Source: Thiogranum sp.
GTDB lineage: Bacteria; Pseudomonadota; Gammaproteobacteria; DSM-19610
Direction of reading: 5' to 3'
Length of the DNA stretch: 64,000 bases
Assembly: GCA_030148805.1 (NCBI GenBank)
Contig: JASBSS010000001.1
Location: forward strand, 124,001 to 188,000
The notes below the pieces were generated by a model that ran no database searches, was not told the DNA's origin, and saw nothing but the letters and a program-made list of their open reading frames with translations. The first letter of the stretch is position 1. The number at the start of each line of letters is the position of its first letter. The translations under genes and the position numbers were made by a program. This document shows positions 1-8,663 of this stretch, in pieces.

Positions 1-1078
1 GCGAATCGGCGTGCATCTCGACGATGCGTCCGATGCGTTCGGTCTTGCCGGTGAAGGTGTTCAACACCGTGGTGCCTTTCTCCAGCCGACCGGAGTAGAT
101 GCGGATGAAGGTCAGGGCGCCGAAACGGTCGTCCATGATCTTGAACGCCAGCGCACGCAAGGGCTTGTCAGGATCGACCACGGCGACGTTACCGGTCTCG
201 TTACCCTCCAGATCCACCTCCGGCTGGGGCGTGACTTCGGTCGGATCGGGCAGGTAGTCGACCACGGCGTCCAGCACCAGCTGGATGCCTTTGTTCTTGA
301 AGGCCGAACCGCAATAGGTCGGAAAGAAGTCCAGGGCAATGGTGCCCTTGCGGATGCAGCGCTTGATATCCTCGATGGCGGGCTCCTCGCCCTCGAGGTA
401 TTTCTCCATCAGCGCATCGTCCTGCTCGACCGCGGCTTCGATGAGCTTCTCGCGCCATTCCTCGACCAGCTCGGCCATCTCGGCTGGCGGATCCTGGATT
501 TCATAGTTCTCCGGATTGCCGGAACTGTCCCACACCCAGGCCTTGCGCGTGAGCAGGTCGACCACGCCCTTGAAATCGTCCTCGATACCGATGGGCAACG
601 TCATCACCAGCGGAGTGGCCGCCAGAACGTCCTTGATCTGCTGCACCACGCGATAGAAATCCGCGCCCATGCGATCGAGCTTGTTGACGAAGATGACGCG
701 CGCGACTTCCGATTCGTTGGCGTAGCGCCAGTTGGTCTCCGACTGCGGCTCGACACCGCCGGAGCCGCAGAACACCCCCACGCCGCCGTCGAGCACTTTG
801 AGCGAGCGATAGACCTCGATGGTGAAATCCACGTGGCCGGGCGTATCGATGATGTTCAGGCGATGGTCCTTCCACTGACAGGAGGTGGCGGCGGACTGGA
901 TGGTGATGCCGCGCTCGCGCTCCTGATCCATGAAGTCCGTGGTGGCCTCGCCTTCATGAACCTCGCCGGTTTTATGGATTTTACCCGTGAGCTTCAGAAT
1001 ACGTTCGGTCGTGGTCGTCTTGCCGGCATCGACGTGGGCGAAAATCCCGATGTTTCGGTATTTGGATAAATCAGTCAT
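1..1078 (-). CDS. fusA2: Elongation factor G, FusA2-type, N-terminal part (gene runs off the left edge)
   Basis: A translational GTPase that would drive ribosomal translocation or recycling in the cytoplasm. About 359 residues are visible, roughly half of a normal EF-G of about 700. The G1 loop AHVDAGKTT is at residues 14-22, DTPGH at 78-82 and NKLD at 132-135. The stretch [18 protein letters not shown] and the start [13 protein letters not shown] match, as I remember them, the second EF-G (FusA2/FusB) of Shewanella and Vibrio better than canonical FusA. The ATG at 1078 gives the standard EF-G start. No str-operon genes (rpsL, rpsG, tuf) are adjacent, which also fits a second EF-G copy. EF-G identity is near certain; the FusA2 subtype is from memory. 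Confidence 0.9.
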   Translation of the reverse strand, partial: MTDLSKYRNIGIFAHVDAGKTTTTERILKLTGKIHKTGEVHEGEATTDFMDQERERGITIQSAATSCQWKDHRLNIIDTPGHVDFTIEVYRSLKVLDGGVGVFCGSGGVEPQSETNWRYANESEVARVIFVNKLDRMGADFYRVVQQIKDVLAATPLVMTLPIGIEDDFKGVVDLLTRKAWVWDSSGNPENYEIQDPPAEMAELVEEWREKLIEAAVEQDDALMEKYLEGEEPAIEDIKRCIRKGTIALDFFPTYCGSAFKNKGIQLVLDAVVDYLPDPTEVTPQPEVDLEGNETGNVAVVDPDKPLRALAFKIMDDRFGALTFIRIYSGRLEKGTTVLNTFTGKTERIGRIVEMHADS

Positions 1079-1179
1079 TACTCTACTCTGCGTCTATTAA
1101 TCAATAACTTACACGGCAATCTGAGCACGGCCTGGGTCACGCGTCCGGCGCCGCTGTGCATGGGGAACAACGGCGCGGA

Positions 1180-1208
1180 ATTATATAGGAATGCAGCGGG
1201 GATGTGTA
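1180..1208 (-). promoter_or_regulatory. Candidate sigma70 promoter for the EF-G gene
   Basis: On the minus strand a perfect -10 box TATAAT (1180-1185) lies 17 bp downstream of TACACA (1203-1208), which matches 4 of 6 positions of TTGACA. Transcription would start near 1172 and leave a leader of about 94 nt before the ATG at 1078. This is motif matching only. Confidence 0.45.
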
Positions 1209-1248
1209 AGGGAATCGCATGAGCCCCAGGCAGGCGGTTCCTGTCGCG

Positions 1249-3375
1249 TCAATTCCATTGCCGGGGGAAGAGCGCGGGCACATCCGCCTCCGGCAACGGG
1301 CGACTCAGACAAAACCCCTGCGCCAGATCGCAATCATGCTGGCGCAGGAAAGCCAGCTGGCTTTCGGACTCGACCCCCTCGGCGACGATCTCCAGGCCGA
1401 GCTTGTGCGCCAACGAGATACTGGCCTCGACGATCACGGCATCGCCCGGATCGGTATCCAGGTCGGTGACGAAGGTCCGGTCGATTTTCAGGACGTTCAG
1501 CGGAAAGCGCTTCAAATAGCCCAGGGACGAATACCCCGTGCCGAAATCGTCGATCGCGGTGCGCACCCCCAGGGCATGCAGCTCGCACAGCAATTCAGTG
1601 GCGGCAACCGGGTCCTGCATCACTACGTTTTCGGTGATTTCCAGTTCGAGCCGCTGTGGCTGCATGGCTTCCTCGCGCAGCGCCCGGCGGATCTTGCCCA
1701 GAAAATCGTCATCGTTGAACTGCGCCGCGGACACGTTGACGGAAATCCGCTGGCTGCCAAAGCCGGCCGCGCACCAATGTCGGTGCTGTCGGCACGCTTC
1801 GCGCAACACCCACTCCCCCACGGGAATGATCATGCCGGAATTCTCCAGCAAGGGAATGAAATCGTTCGGTGGCACCATGCCCCGCTGGGGGTGGTGCCAG
1901 CGGATCAGTCCTTCGATACCGGCCACGCGCCCGCTACGCATATCGATCTGCGGCTGCCCGTAGAGGCGGAACTCCCCTTGTTCGATCGCCCGACCCAGAT
2001 CGGCCTCCAGCAACAGGAACTCCTGTCCCCGGGCGTTCATCTCGGGTGAGTAAAAACGATACTGACTGGAGCCGGAGGACTTCGCCCGGTACATCGCGGT
2101 GTCGGCGTGGCGCAGCAAGTCGTCGACGTTGTCGCCATCGTGGGGGTAGAGCGCGATACCGGTACTGAAAGTCACATAGACTTCGTGCGCCCCCACGTCC
2201 ACCGGCGTGCTGAACACGGTGTTGAGCTTGCTCAGTACGCTGAGGGCGCTTTCGGCGTGATTGAGATCATCGACCACCAGGGTGAATTCGTCGCCGCCGT
2301 GCCGGGCGACGGTATCGTTGGGCCGCAGACAGCGCTTCAGGCGCCGCGCCACCTCGCGCAGCAACGCGTCGCCGGCGGCATGCCCCAGACTGTCATTGAC
2401 CCGCTTGAAATTGTTCAGGTCCAGAAACAGTACCGCCACACACCGCCCGTGGCGACGGGCGCGTTGCAGCGCGGAGCTGAAGCGATCGATGAGGAAGTGG
2501 CGGTTGGGAAGGTCGGTGAGCCCGTCGTGCGACGCCCGGTGCTCGAGTTCCGCCTCGAACCGTTTGCGTTCGGAAATGTCCCGGGCGATGGTCGAGAGGT
2601 ATTCGATCCTGCCTGACACATCGCGGTGCGCCAATACCACCTGGGACACGGGCAACTCGGAATGCTGCCCGTTGAGCAGAGCGGTTTCGCCCGACCAGGA
2701 GCCTTCACGACGTACCCAGGGGAAGATTTCCGTGGTCAGGCGCCGCACCACTCGCTCGGGGAACAGGTCCGCCAGGCCCAGCGGTCGCTCGGCCGAGGCT
2801 TCGGGCAATCCCAGGAGCGCGCGCCCGGCCAGATTCAGATAACGCACCCCGCCGCGACGATCCAGAATGGCGACCAGATCGGTGGTCGCCTCGAGGATGG
2901 CGGCCAGCCGACGACGCTCCTGCTCCGCCGCCCGGCTCTCACGGCGCGAGCGCGCCTCGCGCAGCTCCCGGTCGACCGTGGGCAGGAGGCGCGCGAGATT
3001 GTCCTTCATGACGTAATCGTTGGCGCCGGCCTTGATCGCCTCCACCGCCGCCCTCTCGCCAATGGCGCCGGAGACCAGGATGAACGGAACGTCGGGATCA
3101 CGCTCGCGGACCATGTCCAGGGCGTGGGAGCCGCTGAACCCCGGCATCGAATAATCGGACAGAACGATATCCCAGCAGCGCTCTGCCAGGGCCTCGCGCA
3201 GGCCGCCGGCGCTATCGACATGGCACCATTCAAAATCCCATCCACCCGCCCGCAGGTGATCGACAAGCAACAGCGCGTCGTCCTCCATGTCCTCTACAAT
3301 CAACAGACGCAGCAGCCCACTGTGAGCCGACGCCAACGGCATGCGGTTCTCCTTGTCGACAAGGCTTATTGTCAT
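1249..3375 (-). CDS. Response regulator with PAS, GGDEF and EAL domains (cyclic-di-GMP turnover)
   Basis: Predicted cytoplasmic c-di-GMP enzyme of 708 residues. Order: receiver domain (about 22-140, phospho-acceptor D74 in LSDYSMPGF), PAS (about 155-265), GGDEF (about 275-440) and EAL (about 450-700). The cyclase motif GGDEF is intact at 360-364. An inhibitory I-site RxxD (RPND) stands five residues before it. The EAL signature reads EGLIRW (488 on), and the metal and catalytic motifs NVSAAQF, LELEITE, DDFGTG, LKID and EGVE are kept, so both activities look possible. The ATG at 3375 follows GAGGGA. It lies 37 nt behind a CheY-like gene and a histidine kinase gene, so it is probably the output of that phosphorelay. 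Confidence 0.92.
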   Translation of the reverse strand: MTISLVDKENRMPLASAHSGLLRLLIVEDMEDDALLLVDHLRAGGWDFEWCHVDSAGGLREALAERCWDIVLSDYSMPGFSGSHALDMVRERDPDVPFILVSGAIGERAAVEAIKAGANDYVMKDNLARLLPTVDRELREARSRRESRAAEQERRRLAAILEATTDLVAILDRRGGVRYLNLAGRALLGLPEASAERPLGLADLFPERVVRRLTTEIFPWVRREGSWSGETALLNGQHSELPVSQVVLAHRDVSGRIEYLSTIARDISERKRFEAELEHRASHDGLTDLPNRHFLIDRFSSALQRARRHGRCVAVLFLDLNNFKRVNDSLGHAAGDALLREVARRLKRCLRPNDTVARHGGDEFTLVVDDLNHAESALSVLSKLNTVFSTPVDVGAHEVYVTFSTGIALYPHDGDNVDDLLRHADTAMYRAKSSGSSQYRFYSPEMNARGQEFLLLEADLGRAIEQGEFRLYGQPQIDMRSGRVAGIEGLIRWHHPQRGMVPPNDFIPLLENSGMIIPVGEWVLREACRQHRHWCAAGFGSQRISVNVSAAQFNDDDFLGKIRRALREEAMQPQRLELEITENVVMQDPVAATELLCELHALGVRTAIDDFGTGYSSLGYLKRFPLNVLKIDRTFVTDLDTDPGDAVIVEASISLAHKLGLEIVAEGVESESQLAFLRQHDCDLAQGFCLSRPLPEADVPALFPRQWN

Positions 3376-3412
3376 TGTCGGAATCCCTCTGTCTAAGTCT
3401 CAAACCCTCTGT

Positions 3413-3850
3413 CTAATCCGGAGGCGGCTCGTTCAACAACAGCCAATAAAGCCCGAGCTGACCGGTGGCCCTGATAAATTCGTCGAAATCGACCGGTTTG
3501 CGCACATAGCTGTTCGCCCCGAGCCGGTATCCGCGCAGACGATCCTCTTCTTCCACCGAGGAGGTGAGAATCACCACCGGCAACAGACCGACCCGCTTGT
3601 CAGAGCGAATCTTACGCAATACCTCCAGGCCGTCGATCTTGGGAAGATTCAGATCCAACAGCACCACCGAAGGTATCGCCGGCGGTTCGCCCTCGGCATA
3701 GGCACCGGTGGCAAACAGGTAGTCCAGCGCCTCCGCCCCGTCGCGCGCCACAACCACCTTGTTGCCAATGTGGTTCGCCTCCAAGGCATTGAGCGTCAGC
3801 AGTTCATCGTCCGGATTGTCCTCCACCAGAAGGATCGACTTTTCGATCAT
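3413..3850 (-). CDS. Single-domain response regulator, Rcp1/CheY-like
   Basis: A 145-residue receiver domain with no output domain. The acidic pair is in LLVEDNPDD, the phospho-acceptor is D66 in LLDLNLP, and the switch Thr and Lys are in VILTSS and RKPVDF. The length and the inserted segment before the acceptor are typical of Rcp1-type regulators that pair with phytochrome-like kinases. Its ATG overlaps the stop of the upstream kinase (ATGA, 3847-3850), so the two are translationally coupled. It likely takes phosphate from that kinase and either passes it on or acts by protein contact on the downstream GGDEF-EAL protein. Confidence 0.92.
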   Translation of the reverse strand: MIEKSILLVEDNPDDELLTLNALEANHIGNKVVVARDGAEALDYLFATGAYAEGEPPAIPSVVLLDLNLPKIDGLEVLRKIRSDKRVGLLPVVILTSSVEEEDRLRGYRLGANSYVRKPVDFDEFIRATGQLGLYWLLLNEPPPD

Positions 3851-6417
3851 AACTCCTCACTTTTCCCCAGTGTGAAATAGAACGTGGCACCTTCGCCGGG
3901 CGTGCTTTCGGCCCACACGCGGCCGGCATGTTTGCTGATGACCCGCTGCACGGTCGCCAGGCCGATCCCGCTGCCGGGAAACTCGCGACTGTCGTGCAAG
4001 CGTTGGAATGCGCCGAACAACTTGTCGGCGTAGGCCATATCGAAACCCGCCCCGTTGTCCCTCACATGGTAAATATAGCCTTCCGGCCCGGCCTTTCCAC
4101 CCATCTCGATCTTCGCCTCCTCGCATTTGGCGGTAAATTTCCAGGCGTTTCCCAGCAGATTGGCGACCAGGATCCGCAACAGGCGCGGGTCGCCCGAGGC
4201 GATGAGATCCGGCTGCACCGAAAACTCTACCTTGCGCGTGCCGTCGGCCTGCTTGAGATCCTCGATCGCCTCGTGGGCAAGTGAGGTGAGATCGACCTTC
4301 TGCCACACGATTTCAGAGCGACTCACACGCGACAACTTGAGCAGATCGTCGATCAGGATCGCCATCCGCTGCGCGGCCGACCGGATCCGCCTCAGGCGAT
4401 CCTTACCCTTTTCGTCCAGGAGTTCGACGTAATCGTGGAGCAGCGACTGACTGAACCCGTCCATCGCCCGCAACGGCGCCCGCAGATCGTGAGACACCGA
4501 ATAGCTGAAGGACTCCAGCTCCCGGTTGATGGTCTCCAGCTCTACGGAGCGGGCGCGCAAGCTGGCGTTCAGCTGCCGGATACTGCGCTCGTTTTCCTTG
4601 CGTTCGCTGACATCTTCCACAATCCCGTCGAAATAGACCCGGCCGCTGCTGTCGCGCTTCCTGACCGCGGTGATCGCGGCGTGGAACGCGCGCCCCTTGA
4701 GCGTCTTGAGATGCAGCTCCTGAGATTTCGTATAGCCTTGTTCCATCAGCCGTTGACTGAACAGCCGACGCTCGTCCGGGTTGCAGTACAGATCGCTGAC
4801 GGGACGCTCCAGCAGTTCGTCGGCCGAATCCGCTTCGAAGATCTCCAGCATGGCGGCGTTGACTTCGATGAAGCTCCCCCGCTCACCCGGCGTATTCCGG
4901 TACACGCCGATCGGCAGGTTGTTCACCAGCTCCTGGTAGCGCAGCTGCAACTGGCGCTGCGCCTCCTGCGCCGCGTTGCGGGCGCTGACGTCGCGAATGA
5001 TCGCGATGATCAACGTCCCCTGTTCGGTCATCAGCGGGCTCAGGCGCACTTCCACCGGATACTCCTCGCCGTCGCCACGCAACATGTGCATCTCCGAGTC
5101 CAGCCCCATGCTGCGCACGGCGGGATTGCTCAGATAGGTGGCGAAGTCGGCGCAGTATCGCTGGCGCAAGCGCTGCGGCACCAGACGCACCACGTCCCGA
5201 CCCTCCAGCTCCTCCCGGCTCAGGCCGAATCCGCGCTCGGCCTCGACATTGACCAGCTGTACCCGGCCGCGTTGATCGAGAATCACGATGGCATCGGGGG
5301 CCGCGTCCAACAAGGCCCCGAAACGTGTTTCGCTGTCGCGCCGCCTGGCCTCGCTCTGGCGCCGTTGCAGATCCTTGTAAGCGATGACCCCACTGGCGAA
5401 AACCAGCATCAGCGCCAGCACCGCGTAGGCGACGCCGAGGTGCCGGGCATAGCCGGCCATCTCCTGGCGCAGGAACCGGCGCGGACTGTGCACCACCAGG
5501 ATCCAACCCTGCGCTTTCGGTGCACTGACGCTTTGAGGGTCGATCCTGGCGTAGGTGAACAACGCCTGGTCCAGGTTCAGTTGCGCCAACGGCGGACCCG
5601 ATACGATGGCCTCCCAGACCTGTGGGTAGTCGCGTTGGAAACGCAACTCTCGCCGCTGCGGATACATGAAGCCCCACTCCTGTTGCCGCGACGGACCCAG
5701 CAACCAGTAGCCGTTGGTGTCCAGCAGCCACAGCTCGCCGTCGTTGCGCTCGCCGATCTGCCGTAACCGATCCAGGAGCCGCTGCCCGCGGTAACTCAAC
5801 ATCACCAAACCGCGTTTGCGGCCGTCGCCATCGACTACCGGCGTCCCCACCCGGATCACCGGCATCAGGGGTTCGGCGATGACACCTTTCTCGACATTGA
5901 GATCGAAGGGAGAGATATAGATCTGACCGGCGTCGAGACCGAGCGTCTCCTTGACATAGTAGCGCGCGGATTTGTCCTGGAGCTGGTTCTCTGCGACCAC
6001 GCTCGGCTGTCGGGCGCCGTCCCCGGCGTTGATGCGCACCACCTCGTGACCCTGGGCGTCGATGAAGCGGGCTTGGTCGTAGTTCGTGTGATGGCGGATG
6101 AATGCGAGGAAATCGGTACCCACTCGCGCCCGGTCGGCGGGGGCGCCACGCTCGATCCAGCTGCGTAGAGACACCTCCTCGGCCAGATAAAGAACGTCGC
6201 CCCGCAATCCGCCCAGCTCCGCCTCGATCGCCTGCCTGGCCAGTTGCAGCGCACTTTCGGCGCCCGCCACCTGCCTGGTCTGACGCACATTCCATTCGCC
6301 GCGATAGAGCAACCACAGCACGGCCGCCAACAGCAGCAGCAGCGGCACCGAAATACGTATAAACCGCAATGCGAACGACCAGGCGAGCACCGTATTTTCG
6401 TTATGTATGCGCATCAT
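3847..6417 (-). CDS. Membrane sensor histidine kinase with extracytoplasmic sensor and two PAS domains
   Basis: An 856-residue inner-membrane kinase. TM1 is at about 20-39 and TM2 at about 326-347, enclosing a periplasmic sensor of about 280 residues of the Cache type (it contains RGLVMLSYRG and a second lobe). PAS domains lie at about 362-480 and 490-610. The HisKA H-box SYSVSHDLRAPLR puts the phospho-acceptor at H643. The ATPase N-box LLGNAWKFT, G1 DNGAGFD and G2 GSGIGLA are intact. The HisKA/HATPase pair resembles bacteriophytochrome kinases, but no chromophore (GAF/PHY) module is present. It is first gene of the kinase, regulator and GGDEF-EAL operon. Two adjacent ATGs at 6417 and 6414 are possible starts. 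The ligand is unknown. Confidence 0.92.
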   Translation of the reverse strand: MMRIHNENTVLAWSFALRFIRISVPLLLLLAAVLWLLYRGEWNVRQTRQVAGAESALQLARQAIEAELGGLRGDVLYLAEEVSLRSWIERGAPADRARVGTDFLAFIRHHTNYDQARFIDAQGHEVVRINAGDGARQPSVVAENQLQDKSARYYVKETLGLDAGQIYISPFDLNVEKGVIAEPLMPVIRVGTPVVDGDGRKRGLVMLSYRGQRLLDRLRQIGERNDGELWLLDTNGYWLLGPSRQQEWGFMYPQRRELRFQRDYPQVWEAIVSGPPLAQLNLDQALFTYARIDPQSVSAPKAQGWILVVHSPRRFLRQEMAGYARHLGVAYAVLALMLVFASGVIAYKDLQRRQSEARRRDSETRFGALLDAAPDAIVILDQRGRVQLVNVEAERGFGLSREELEGRDVVRLVPQRLRQRYCADFATYLSNPAVRSMGLDSEMHMLRGDGEEYPVEVRLSPLMTEQGTLIIAIIRDVSARNAAQEAQRQLQLRYQELVNNLPIGVYRNTPGERGSFIEVNAAMLEIFEADSADELLERPVSDLYCNPDERRLFSQRLMEQGYTKSQELHLKTLKGRAFHAAITAVRKRDSSGRVYFDGIVEDVSERKENERSIRQLNASLRARSVELETINRELESFSYSVSHDLRAPLRAMDGFSQSLLHDYVELLDEKGKDRLRRIRSAAQRMAILIDDLLKLSRVSRSEIVWQKVDLTSLAHEAIEDLKQADGTRKVEFSVQPDLIASGDPRLLRILVANLLGNAWKFTAKCEEAKIEMGGKAGPEGYIYHVRDNGAGFDMAYADKLFGAFQRLHDSREFPGSGIGLATVQRVISKHAGRVWAESTPGEGATFYFTLGKSEEL

Positions 6418-6497
6418 TCCGTACGCATCCCCATACGCTCCGGAGTGTCAATTCCTATCGCGACGAATTCGAGAACCGAGAACCCGGATCTCGCAGC

Positions 6498-6522
6498 AAA
6501 AAAACACTGTGGGGCACAGTGT
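6498..6522 (-). terminator. Rho-independent terminator upstream of the kinase operon
   Basis: Arms ACACTGTG and CACAGTGT enclose a 3-nt loop. On the minus strand the hairpin runs straight into seven Ts (As at 6498-6504). It lies 165 nt after the Sel1-repeat gene and 80 nt before the kinase start, so it most simply ends the DUF599-Sel1 transcript. It could also act as an attenuator if a promoter lies between. Confidence 0.75.
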
Positions 6523-6686
6523 GGAGCGCCTGAAATCCGTTCCAGCTTCTCTCAGTCCTTGCATCCGTTTTTTTCGTGTCGCTTTTCTAATTAACTATAG
6601 ACCAAAAAAAACCTGTCGTTCTTCTCTCTCGGGGTAGGAGGGAGTGATTCCTACTGAATGTAGGAAAAAGAGGAAGGGGGCGCGCG

Positions 6687-7637
6687 TTATTTGTCGCTGC
6701 CCAAAAGGGGTGCAGGCGGCGGGGGCGGACTGGGCAGGGGGGCCGCGGCCTGTGCCCGCGTCCGCCAAGCGGCTGCCATCGCCGCGTCGGGCACGACGCC
6801 GAGCGCCCCGCCGGAATAGACATGCGACAGCGTCAGCATGGCCTGACGGTTGCCGTGTCGCGCCGCCCGATCCAGCCACTGCAAGGCCAGGCGCTCGTCG
6901 CGCACCACGTCCCAGGCGCCACTTTCGTAGCGCAGTCCCAATTCATATTCCGCCTGGGGGTCGCCCTTGGCGGCCTTCTCCAGCAGCACCTCGGCGGATT
7001 GCTGATACACCATGGTGGTGTATTCGGCCACGCGCTCGGCCACGTTGAGCAGGTTGATCGCCTCGCTGTGGCCCTGCGCCGCGGCCTGCGCCAGCCAGTT
7101 CCTGCCCAACGTCTGATCCTGCGGGACGTTGTAACCTTCATAGTACATTTTACCCAACAGGTAACGGGCCTGACTGTCGCCCTGGGAGGCCGACTGTGTG
7201 AGCCAGTGGACGGCCTTGTTCGCGTCCCTGGCGACGCCGCGCCCTTCCAGGTAGGCCTGGCCAAGGCTGAATTCCGCCTGAGGATTGTCCGCCAGCGCCG
7301 CCTTCTCCCACCAGTAGACGGCCTGCACCGGATCTGCCGTAACGCCTCTACCCTCCTGGTACAGGTTGCCCAGCAGCATCTGCGCATACGGCTGACTGTC
7401 ACGCGCGGCGCGTTTGAGCCAGTAGGCGGCCTTGGCGGCGTCGGCGCGGAGGTGGTAGCGGCCTTCGAGATAGGCCAGACCGTAGAGCAACTGGGCGCCG
7501 GGATCCCCCTGCGCGGCATGCTGGGCGATCATGGTCAATTCTATCGGCGGCGGCGCGGGTGGTCCGGCCCACAGGCTTGCCGAGGCCCCCGTCAGGGCCA
7601 GGCAAAGCACGACCGCGCTCCCGAAACGCCGCCTCAC
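6687..7637 (-). CDS. Exported Sel1-repeat (SLR/TPR-like) protein
   Basis: A 316-residue protein with a cleavable-looking signal peptide (RRRFGSAVVLCLALTG then ASLWA) followed by about six Sel1-like helical repeats. Examples of the repeat are AYWLKRAARDSQPYAQMLLG, YWWEKAALADNPQAEFSLG and HWLTQSASQGDSQARYLLG. Such repeats usually form a periplasmic or secreted protein-binding scaffold; no catalytic residues are seen. The GTG at 7637 overlaps the stop of the upstream DUF599 gene (GTGA), which decides this start over a longer frame lacking a signal peptide. The tail is proline-rich. Coupling to a membrane protein gene suggests shared function, but the role is unknown. Confidence 0.85.
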   Translation of the reverse strand: MRRRFGSAVVLCLALTGASASLWAGPPAPPPIELTMIAQHAAQGDPGAQLLYGLAYLEGRYHLRADAAKAAYWLKRAARDSQPYAQMLLGNLYQEGRGVTADPVQAVYWWEKAALADNPQAEFSLGQAYLEGRGVARDANKAVHWLTQSASQGDSQARYLLGKMYYEGYNVPQDQTLGRNWLAQAAAQGHSEAINLLNVAERVAEYTTMVYQQSAEVLLEKAAKGDPQAEYELGLRYESGAWDVVRDERLALQWLDRAARHGNRQAMLTLSHVYSGGALGVVPDAAMAAAWRTRAQAAAPLPSPPPPPAPLLGSDK

Positions 7638-8326
7638 AGGCCTTCTCCGAGTGTCGTGACGCCGGCGGTTGCCTTGTCCTTCGGCGCCCGGTCCACGTGG
7701 TAGAGCACCCCGATCAACACCAGCGTGGCAACCACCATGAAGTGCGGACCGAACAACCAAAATACTAGGGGAACGGCGAAATAATAGGCCCGCATGCCCA
7801 GGCTGTAATAATAGCCCGCCCGATTGAGATGCACGGCAACACTGTTGGGATTGACCGAAGGCGCACGGTCCTTGAGCGGAACGTTCAGTTGATAGCCCAC
7901 ATGGTTGTAGACCCGAACCGACATGGCGAAACTGAAGAAGGCCAGGAAAAAATTGGACAACAACAGCAGAAGCTTCGCCGTCCAGAGTCCGGGATGCAGT
8001 GACCCGAGCATATTGAGGGAATGCCAGGTGTTCTCCAACTTGTCCGTTTGCTCGCTCAGGGTCAAGGTGCCGATGATCAACAGTACCGCCGTGGAGGCGA
8101 GAAAGGTCGCGGCCATGGTGGAATTGCGCAACGTCTGCACCCCGAGGATGCCCTTGGACTCATCCTCCATAATGCCCCTGACCCAGGCGCTGCGGGCGGC
8201 GTGATTGACGGCCTGGATGGTGTAGTGGGGATTTCGGCGCAGCTTGAGGCGCAAGTAGAGATGATAGCCCACCAGCAAAGCGGAGCTAATGGACAATCCA
8301 ACCACGTCGTTCAGAGTTCCGGTCAT
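7634..8326 (-). CDS. DUF599-family inner-membrane protein
   Basis: A 230-residue protein with about four membrane segments (near residues 10-25, 80-100, 120-145 and 185-215). The core with SKGILGVQTLRNSTMAATF, then a second hydrophobic block and SVRVYNHVGYQL, matches my memory of DUF599. No function is established for the family. I chose the ATG at 8326; an in-frame TTG six bases upstream is possible. It is the first gene of a two-gene operon and overlaps the Sel1-repeat gene. Confidence 0.8.
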   Translation of the reverse strand: MTGTLNDVVGLSISSALLVGYHLYLRLKLRRNPHYTIQAVNHAARSAWVRGIMEDESKGILGVQTLRNSTMAATFLASTAVLLIIGTLTLSEQTDKLENTWHSLNMLGSLHPGLWTAKLLLLLSNFFLAFFSFAMSVRVYNHVGYQLNVPLKDRAPSVNPNSVAVHLNRAGYYYSLGMRAYYFAVPLVFWLFGPHFMVVATLVLIGVLYHVDRAPKDKATAGVTTLGEGL

Positions 8327-8663
8327 AGGCAAGTCTTCGATCCAATGTCTGTAAGGGATGGCAATTCAGCAGACCATTATACCCTGCGGAATGATCTGCG
8401 CCCACTGGGATCCGGTACCGCTTCCGGTGCCCCGGCGTGGGAACGCCCTTTCGACCTATTATAAAAGGATAAAAAGCCTGCAAGACCGACGCGCACCCCA
8501 CAATCAGTGCGCGCTTTAACATTTTTATAACGTGCGTAATTTTTTTATTCAGAGGGACGCAAGATCAGTGGTCGTCGACCAGGGTGCGACCGGGCCGGGG
8601 AACGACGCCGCGGTGAATACCCGTCGACGCCGCCGGGAAAAAAGCGTTCAACCATTTCAACCG
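8327..8663. other. Intergenic region of about 340 nt
   Basis: This holds the leader and promoter region of the DUF599 gene and the 3' side of the downstream-facing GGDEF-EAL gene. A perfect TATAAT on the minus strand (8458-8463) has no convincing -35 partner. Arms GCGCAC (8491-8496) and GTGCGC (8507-8512) form a weak hairpin without a T tract. No coding frame is supported. Confidence 0.5.

Noticed and set aside
6648-6666. Hairpin TTCCTAC/GTAGGAA just after the Sel1-repeat gene
   Set aside because: It has a 7-bp stem but no T tract on the minus strand. The better terminator is at 6498-6522.
8458-8463. TATAAT upstream of the DUF599 gene
   Set aside because: It is perfect as a -10 but has no acceptable -35 at 16-18 bp. 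It is mentioned only in the intergenic entry.
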